DNA of 9,934 bases from Planctomycetota bacterium (lineage in GTDB: Bacteria; Planctomycetota; Phycisphaerae; UBA1845; CAIVHJ01). The stretch lies in assembly GCA_022573485.1 (NCBI GenBank), contig JACZTW010000132.1, positions 1 to 9,934 on the forward strand. Reading direction: 5' to 3'. This document shows positions 6,901 through 9,934 of this stretch, in pieces; position 1 is the first letter of the stretch; each line of letters opens with the position of its first letter. The position numbers and the translations under genes were made by a program. The notes under the pieces were generated by a model. It saw nothing but the letters and a program-made list of their open reading frames with translations. It was not told the origin of the DNA and did not search any database.

Positions 6901-8143
6901 CATCAGGGATACGCAAGGAACGGCCTGGTTGAATAACAACACCGTTCTGGCCTTCTCGACCACGGGTGAGATCTTCGCCGTCGATGCGGACTCGATGGAT
7001 GCCGACTTGATCACCACGGTGGACACAGTTGCAGGATGTGGCCCCGGCTTCACGGACATTGAGTACGCTCCGGACATTTCACCGAACGTCTATGCGATGT
7101 ACAGCGCTTTCAGCGGTGGAACCTTGAACCTGCTGTTTGTGCTGGACCCAAGCAACAATCTCGCTCTGCTGGGGACGTTCGATTATTCCGGATCGATGGA
7201 GACGACGCGGGAAATCGCCTTCGACGTGGACGGCAATCTCTACGCCACGCAGTTCGGCAGTGAGATCGACGTCATCCTCGATGCCGCCAATTTGGGTTCG
7301 CTGGCCAGCGACGTCTCGACCAACTGGTACACCAGTGGCACCTTCGCGTCGTTCAGCGGCCTCGACATTGCTCATGGCAGTACCGCCGTGGAGCGCACGC
7401 TGATCGTCAAGCAGGGCGCCTGTCCCGCTCCGGTGAATCCCAACAGCAACGGCGTGATTCCCATGCTGCTGGTCGGGGACGAGGACTTCGACGTCAACAA
7501 CGTCGATCTTTCCAGCCTGGAACTGCGTCGCTGCGACGGCGCCGGCGGAGTGGCCACCCCGCTCGCGGATCACACGGAGGTGGAGGACTTGAATCATCCG
7601 TTCGGCGGCGGCGAGGTCGGCTGCGGCGCGTGTGCCTGCAATGAGAACCAGGAGTCCGACGGCATCGGCGACCTCAAGCTGAAGTTCCGTACGGACACGA
7701 CGCTGGCAGCGCTGGGCCTCACGGCGGCTGACGGAGTGACCACGGTCGAGCTGAGCGGGTCCATGATGGACGGTTCGGCGTTTGTCGCTCGCGATTGCAT
7801 GGTCGTCGTGCCTCCGGGCAGTGGGCAGAGCAACGCGACGATGCAGTCCAACGTCTTCGACACGTTCATCGATGTCGCGCCGTTGGATCTCAACGTCGAC
7901 AGCGACGGCTTCGCCGACTTCAGCAGGTCCTACGTCTCGGGCACGATCGTTACCGTAACCGCTCCGACGAATTCGCAAGGCCGGCGGTTCCTGCGTTGGA
8001 GTGTGGACAGTGTGCTGCAGCCGATCGGTGTGCGGACGATGGACGTCACCGTGGGCGAAAATACGACGCTGAAGGCGTACTACCAGCGGGCGTCCCGCTT
8101 GAGGCCCCACCGCCCGACTGAGGGATCCGGAGATATGGAATAG
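3935..8143 (+). CDS. Giant secreted modular protein: three lamin-tail-like domains, two Cys-rich repeat families, propeller-like and GVIP-type C-terminal domains
   Basis: A 1402-residue protein whose start has AAAGGA 7 bases upstream. A signal peptide ends at about residue 23 (VPANA/YDV). Modules in order: LTD-like 1 (24-208, VIINEV...EFVELY); three Cys-rich repeats with six Cys each (213-340, GACC...C); LTD-like 2 (346-535) and LTD-like 3 (540-726), about 70 of 95 residues identical in their first halves; two second-type Cys-rich repeats of about ten Cys each (729-780 and 782-833, CFEANG...CC..VC...CC...WDQ.CA); a propeller-like Gly/Asp-rich stretch (about 840-1150); a domain opening VKQGACPAPVNPNSNGVIP (1158-1293); and an InlB/Flg_new-like repeat (1317-1384). 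D-x-D-x-D-G loops (649-657, 1322-1328) look calcium binding. No C-terminal sorting tag or membrane helix is seen, so it is probably released or held by partners. No enzyme motif is visible; a structural, adhesive or nucleic-acid-related surface role is inferred. Confidence 0.92.
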   Translation: MKTLSLFGIAGLFFLASSVPANAYDVIINEVDADQTSTDSAEFVELYDGGVGNTDLTGLVLVLMNGSDDASYLSFDLDGMSTNAQGYFVLCGDAANVPNCDLDVSPDTNLIQNGADAVALYTGDASDFPNDTPVTTTNLLDAIVYDTNDGDDAGLLVLLNAGQPQVNEGGGAGSTTDSNQRCPNGAGGARNTDTYAQATPTPGQDNNCVEVFGACCDDLTGECTDGVAEANCVGAGNRYGGDGSDCAGIDPPCVPPPTGACCDDSTGECTDDVTQEDCEGAGNRYGGDGSDCSTIDPPCVPPPTGACCSAGFCGDDVSQVGCETGGGTYQGDGSQCPADCGDESAVTINEIRIDQPGSDVDEYFELAGAPGTSLDGMTYLVIGDSSGGGSGVIDFAVDLTGNSIGSSGFFVAAEDGSLPGGGTVDLVTFLGFENSDNVTHMLVAGFTGAPGDDLDTDDDCVLDSTPWAGVVDSIALLEEENPPSSTECHYGPPSVGPDGSFVPGQVYRCYPAGLWTIGSFGTGGDDTPGAQNIDCVVEAVEINELRIDQSGSDVDEYFELTGEAGASLDGLTYIVIGDNSDGDSGIIEAVIDLTGSSIGSSGFFVAAEDSDLPGGGTVDLIANISFENSDNVTHMVVFGFTGEGGEDVDTDNDGVIDNPQWSSIVSCISLVETPDSGDLIYCEATVGPDGNFVPAQAYRCNPDGDWTVGAFSLGVTDTPGAQNLDCPAGCGDPESGGCFEANGSPACSDEDCCNAVCESDPFCCDEDWNQFCADTALVACRDCGDCDAGDCFEANGTPYCASADCCSLVCDMNPACCEAGWDQACADMAVANCATLPEPGDLVFGLSNSCPSHSLELVRQGVQVPDFWVEARMQSMEFDNLEGVSHNAQGNLLAVEFGDDSPLISGSIYSFATCSPVFGGALIGTTDGLGGGGVDVTPLGGLSVSPDNSKIAVTGYVSQAVVVYDYTPGDCNGNGAALSNARQTDPILCIRDTQGTAWLNNNTVLAFSTTGEIFAVDADSMDADLITTVDTVAGCGPGFTDIEYAPDISPNVYAMYSAFSGGTLNLLFVLDPSNNLALLGTFDYSGSMETTREIAFDVDGNLYATQFGSEIDVILDAANLGSLASDVSTNWYTSGTFASFSGLDIAHGSTAVERTLIVKQGACPAPVNPNSNGVIPMLLVGDEDFDVNNVDLSSLELRRCDGAGGVATPLADHTEVEDLNHPFGGGEVGCGACACNENQESDGIGDLKLKFRTDTTLAALGLTAADGVTTVELSGSMMDGSAFVARDCMVVVPPGSGQSNATMQSNVFDTFIDVAPLDLNVDSDGFADFSRSYVSGTIVTVTAPTNSQGRRFLRWSVDSVLQPIGVRTMDVTVGENTTLKAYYQRASRLRPHRPTEGSGDME
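4571..4954 (+). repeat. Tandem coding repeat: two 138-bp copies plus a shorter third (Cys-rich module A)
   Basis: Copies at 4571-4708 and 4709-4846 are in frame and differ at about 22 of 138 bases by hand count. Their last 24 or so bases (ACCCACCGTGCG... through CTCCGACC) are the same, which points to recent duplication or gene conversion. The third copy (4847-4954) is shorter and diverged but keeps all six cysteines. Each copy encodes GACC-x6-C-x8-C-x13-C-x(3-6)-C, consistent with three disulfides in an exported protein. Confidence 0.85.
4970..6112 (+). repeat. Tandem coding repeat of about 0.57 kb (LTD-like domains 2 and 3)
   Basis: Two in-frame copies, 4970-5539 and 5552-6112, encode residues 346-535 and 540-726. 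Shared blocks include DVDEYFEL, IGSSGFFVAAED, LPGGGTVDL and FENSDNVTH, and both end TPGAQN-x-DC. The first LTD-like domain (4004-4558) ends in the related TPGQDNNC but is otherwise much more diverged, so copies 2 and 3 come from a later duplication. Confidence 0.85.
6119..6433 (+). repeat. Tandem coding repeat, about 155 bp each (Cys-rich module B)
   Basis: Copies at 6119-6274 and 6278-6433 encode residues 729-780 and 782-833. The shared pattern is C-FEANG-x-P-x-C-x4-CC-x3-C-x5-CC-x4-W-x-Q-x-CAD. Similar double-cysteine modules are frequent in secreted planctomycete and myxobacterial proteins, from memory. DNA identity is clearly lower than between the two long module A copies. Confidence 0.8.
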
Positions 8144-8176
8144 CGGCCTGAGAAGAGTTGTAATCAGTTAATTCCG

Positions 8177-8211
8177 GGAGCCGGGATCGAGATGATCCCG
8201 GCTCCTCTTTT
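8177..8211 (+). terminator. Strong intrinsic terminator of the giant secreted-protein gene
   Basis: A perfect 12-bp stem, GGAGCCGGGATC (8177-8188) and GATCCCGGCTCC (8194-8205), with a GAGAT loop. A G-U pair can extend its base. It is followed by TCTTTT (8206-8211). It lies 33 bases after the stop at 8143. The minus strand has no T-run after the stem, so it works in one direction. Confidence 0.9.
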
Positions 8212-8290
8212 GCGCACTCCGCTCGCCGTGGCTTGCCGTTTAGCAGAGCACCCATATCACGCGCAGGCCTCGGTCTTTCCTACATTGCCC

Positions 8291-8305
8291 CATCCTGATA
8301 GGATG
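8291..8305. promoter_or_regulatory. Operator-like 15-bp palindrome upstream of the AdkA-NDT gene
   Basis: CATCCT-GAT-AGGATG is an exact inverted repeat (6-bp arms, 3-base spacer) that ends 37 bases before the ATG at 8343. A weak promoter-like pair, TTGCCG (8233-8238) and TATCAC (8255-8260) with a 16-base spacer, lies just upstream, so the palindrome would sit near +25. A regulator site or short leader hairpin are both possible. Confidence 0.3.
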
Positions 8306-8342
8306 ATCTCCAGAAGGCCGCCGCAGGTGCCGGCGCGGCGTA

Positions 8343-9548
8343 ATGGAGAATCACTCGACGATGGCCACAAACGAACAATTATTTCCACCTCCCAAGCAGC
8401 ACGGACTGTGTGCCGTCGTCACCGGCCAGGTCGGCATCGACAAGAAGCCGTTCCTGAAAGCGCTCCAGCAGTACGCCGCCAACCAAGGCCGCAAGATCAC
8501 GCTCTGCAACGTCGGCGACATGATGTATGCCGAAGCGCCCGACATCGTGCCCGGGCGCATCCTCGACTTGCCCCGGGCGCGCCTGGACGCGCTCCGGCGA
8601 AGTGTGTTCAAGGACATCATCGCCACACGCCGGCGCGAAGAGTTCGTGGTCATCAACACCCACGCTACCTTCCGCTGGAAGCACGGCCTGTTTCCCGCGT
8701 ACGATCAGGATCAAATGGAGGACATCGACGCTGATTTGTACATCACGCTGGTCGATAACGTGGATGCGATACACGAGCGCCTGATCCGTGAACACAACAT
8801 CCGCCATACGCTCAAGGACATTCTCGTGTGGCGCGAGGAAGAGATGGTGGTGACCAAATGCATGGCCCGGTCGATTCGGGGTCACGGCCATTCGTACGTC
8901 TTCGCCCGCGGCACCGATCGCAACACGGTCGAGTCGCTGTACCGTCTGCTGTTCGAACCGCAGCGCAAGCGCATCTACCCGTCGTTTCCAATGACACACG
9001 TCATGGATATGCCCGACGTGCTGGCCGAGATCAATGCCTTCCGAGATGTGCTCGCGGATCACTTCATTACATTTGATCCCGGCGACCTCGACGAGAAACG
9101 CCTGCTGTTCATGGCCGCCGAGGCCCTCCAGGCGAACAAAGACAGTTTCACATTGGAAATCCACGGCCGGGACGTGACCTTTGACGCCCACGAAGTGTCC
9201 CGTATCGATGCGGACATCGACGGGCAAATCTACGCCCGCGATTTCGAGCTCATCGACCAGTCGGACATGATCGTGAGCTACATTCCGGAAATGCCGGACG
9301 GCAAGCCCGGCCTGTCCAGCGGCGTGGAGCGCGAGTTGCAGCATGCGTTTGAGGTCACCAAAGAAGTATACGTGGTCTGGAAGCCCAAATCTGAGCCTTC
9401 GCCGTTCATCACTGAAACGACGACGCGCGTGTTCAAGAGCGTCGATGAGACTTTGCAATACTTCCAAAAGCAGGGCTACATCGGCGATATGCAGTTGCGC
9501 CTGCCTGCGGCCGCTGCAGCCCCGCGCGAACGAGGTCGATCGGGTTGA
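8343..9548 (+). CDS. Fusion of an archaeal-type adenylate-kinase-like domain and a nucleoside 2-deoxyribosyltransferase-like domain
   Basis: A 401-residue cytoplasmic protein with two domains. Residues about 21-205 follow archaeal AdkA: VVTGQVGIDKK (P-loop position, G28-K35), NVGDMMYAEA, a helical segment, FVVINTHATF (like the DTHST of AdkA), and DADLYITLVDNVDAIHERLI. The P-loop is degenerate: the usual GxGK[ST] reads GIDKK, keeping a Lys but losing the last Gly and the Ser/Thr. Residues about 210-375 follow the NDT fold: RIYPSFPMTHV, FITFDP, ARDFELIDQSDMIVSYIPEM and SGVERELQHA, where E331 fits the catalytic glutamate. The tail is Ala/Arg-rich. It could pair nucleotide sensing or phosphorylation with cleavage or transfer at a glycosidic bond. 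Start is uncertain: ATG 8343 lacks a clear ribosome site, while ATG 8361 (395 residues) has GGAG 12 bases upstream. The cytosine deaminase gene follows on the same strand. Confidence 0.8.
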   Translation: MENHSTMATNEQLFPPPKQHGLCAVVTGQVGIDKKPFLKALQQYAANQGRKITLCNVGDMMYAEAPDIVPGRILDLPRARLDALRRSVFKDIIATRRREEFVVINTHATFRWKHGLFPAYDQDQMEDIDADLYITLVDNVDAIHERLIREHNIRHTLKDILVWREEEMVVTKCMARSIRGHGHSYVFARGTDRNTVESLYRLLFEPQRKRIYPSFPMTHVMDMPDVLAEINAFRDVLADHFITFDPGDLDEKRLLFMAAEALQANKDSFTLEIHGRDVTFDAHEVSRIDADIDGQIYARDFELIDQSDMIVSYIPEMPDGKPGLSSGVERELQHAFEVTKEVYVVWKPKSEPSPFITETTTRVFKSVDETLQYFQKQGYIGDMQLRLPAAAAAPRERGRSG

Positions 9549-9589
9549 GAATACCGAGCAGCAACCAACGAGCCGCAGGCGGAATGAAA

Positions 9590-9605
9590 TCCCGACTTGT
9601 CGGGA
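9590..9605. repeat. Perfect 16-bp palindrome between the AdkA-NDT and deaminase genes
   Basis: TCCCGACTTGTCGGGA: 7-bp arms around TT, or a 5-6 bp stem with a CTTG tetraloop as RNA. A second weaker stem (GGACGG...CTGTCC, about 9623-9640) follows. No T-run is present, so read-through into the deaminase gene is likely. It may be a dispersed palindromic element or an mRNA-stabilising hairpin. Confidence 0.5.
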
Positions 9606-9668
9606 GCCTGCGCGGACTCACGGACGGTGGGTACTGTCCGGCCCCATAGATTCTCTGGTAATGCAAAC

Positions 9669-9934
9669 ATGGCTGATCCAGTCCCGTCCGAATGCAAAGA
9701 TGTCTTCGACAAGCTCCTGCACGCCGCCATCGAAGAAGCCCAGGAGGGCTTGGCCGAGGGTGGCATCCCCATTGGTTCGGCCCTGGGCAATACTCAAGGC
9801 GAAATCCTGGGCCGTGGGCACAACATGCGCGTGCAGCAGGGCGACCCCATGGCCCACGCCGAGATCAGTTGCATGCGCCGCGCCGGCCGCAGGCCTCATT
9901 TCCGAGGCTTGATTCTCGCGCCCACGCTCATGCC
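9669..9934 (+). CDS. Yeast-type cytosine deaminase / nucleoside deaminase, N-terminal part (truncated by window end)
   Basis: Eighty-eight codons are visible, running off the right edge. The product resembles the fungal FCY1 cytosine deaminase family, which hydrolyses cytosine to uracil and ammonia with a zinc ion. The blocks match in order and spacing: GGIPIG (31-36), ILGRGHNMR (46-54, N52 at the substrate-binding Asn), and AHAEI (H63 zinc ligand, E65 proton shuttle). The visible end, APTLMP, is where the PCxxC zinc-ligand motif should follow, but the cysteines lie outside the window. The ATG at 9669 gives the usual family N-terminus, with GGIPIG at the same depth as in the yeast enzyme. The upstream ribosome site is weak. 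The gene lies 120 bases after the AdkA-NDT fusion on the same strand, so pyrimidine salvage is a natural joint role. Substrate could also be another base or nucleoside. Confidence 0.85.
   Translation, partial: MADPVPSECKDVFDKLLHAAIEEAQEGLAEGGIPIGSALGNTQGEILGRGHNMRVQQGDPMAHAEISCMRRAGRRPHFRGLILAPTLM

Noticed and set aside
7079..8110. Long minus-strand open frame (343 codons) opposite the giant gene
   Set aside because: It is antisense to the well-supported GVIP-type and C-terminal domains. The product is His/Arg/Val-rich without motifs, as expected for a high-GC shadow frame.
8379..9467. Minus-strand open frame (362 codons) opposite the AdkA-NDT gene
   Set aside because: It mirrors the codon pattern of the sense gene, has no recognisable domain, and both sense domains are clearly coding.
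9343..9912. Plus-strand frame crossing from the AdkA-NDT gene into the deaminase
   Set aside because: It is out of frame with both supported genes, and its Arg/Ser/Pro-rich product has no motif.

Overview
The window looks like part of a Planctomycetota chromosome, probably Phycisphaerae-like. Four things point there: a pseudopilin of the type II/H-X-DG class with an RG/FTLIELLVVVAIIALL leader; a very large secreted protein built from Cys-rich modules and a 'VKxGxCPxxVNPxSNGVIP' domain common in planctomycete secreted proteins; high GC; and loosely packed genes with long spacers. No rRNA, tRNA, CRISPR array, transposase or integrase was found. The taxonomic call is inference from protein style only.

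Region 1 (1-1646, minus strand) reads right to left. It starts with a prepilin-like secreted protein (594-1646), followed by a small membrane-anchored zinc-ribbon-like protein (12-470). A possible third, membrane-type gene overlaps the end of that one and runs off the left edge. Region 2 (1647-1973) is a 327-bp AT-richer spacer with small inverted repeats that must contain the pilin promoter.

Region 3 (1974-8143) is a divergent pair around a 644-bp spacer. The leftward gene (1974-3290) encodes an exported OB-fold plus endonuclease/exonuclease/phosphatase (EEP) protein. The rightward gene (3935-8143) encodes a 1402-residue exported modular protein: three lamin-tail-like (LTD) domains, two different families of tandem Cys-rich modules, a propeller-like stretch, a 'GVIP' domain and an InlB/Flg_new-like C-terminal repeat. 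LTD, OB and EEP modules occur together in single polypeptides in known extracellular nucleases (ExeM/Xds type), so this pair may be a split version of that architecture. A candidate promoter with a 7-bp inverted repeat over its -10 element lies in front of the large gene, and a strong intrinsic terminator (8177-8211) closes it.

Region 4 (8212-9934, plus strand) looks like nucleotide metabolism. The 401-residue protein at 8343-9548 joins an archaeal-type adenylate-kinase-like (AdkA-like) domain with a degenerate P-loop to a nucleoside 2-deoxyribosyltransferase-like (NDT) domain. After a 120-bp gap with a perfect palindrome comes the start of a yeast-type (FCY1-like) cytosine deaminase, cut off by the window end before its PCxxC motif. 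Together they suggest a base/nucleotide salvage or nucleotide-conflict module. That role is inference.
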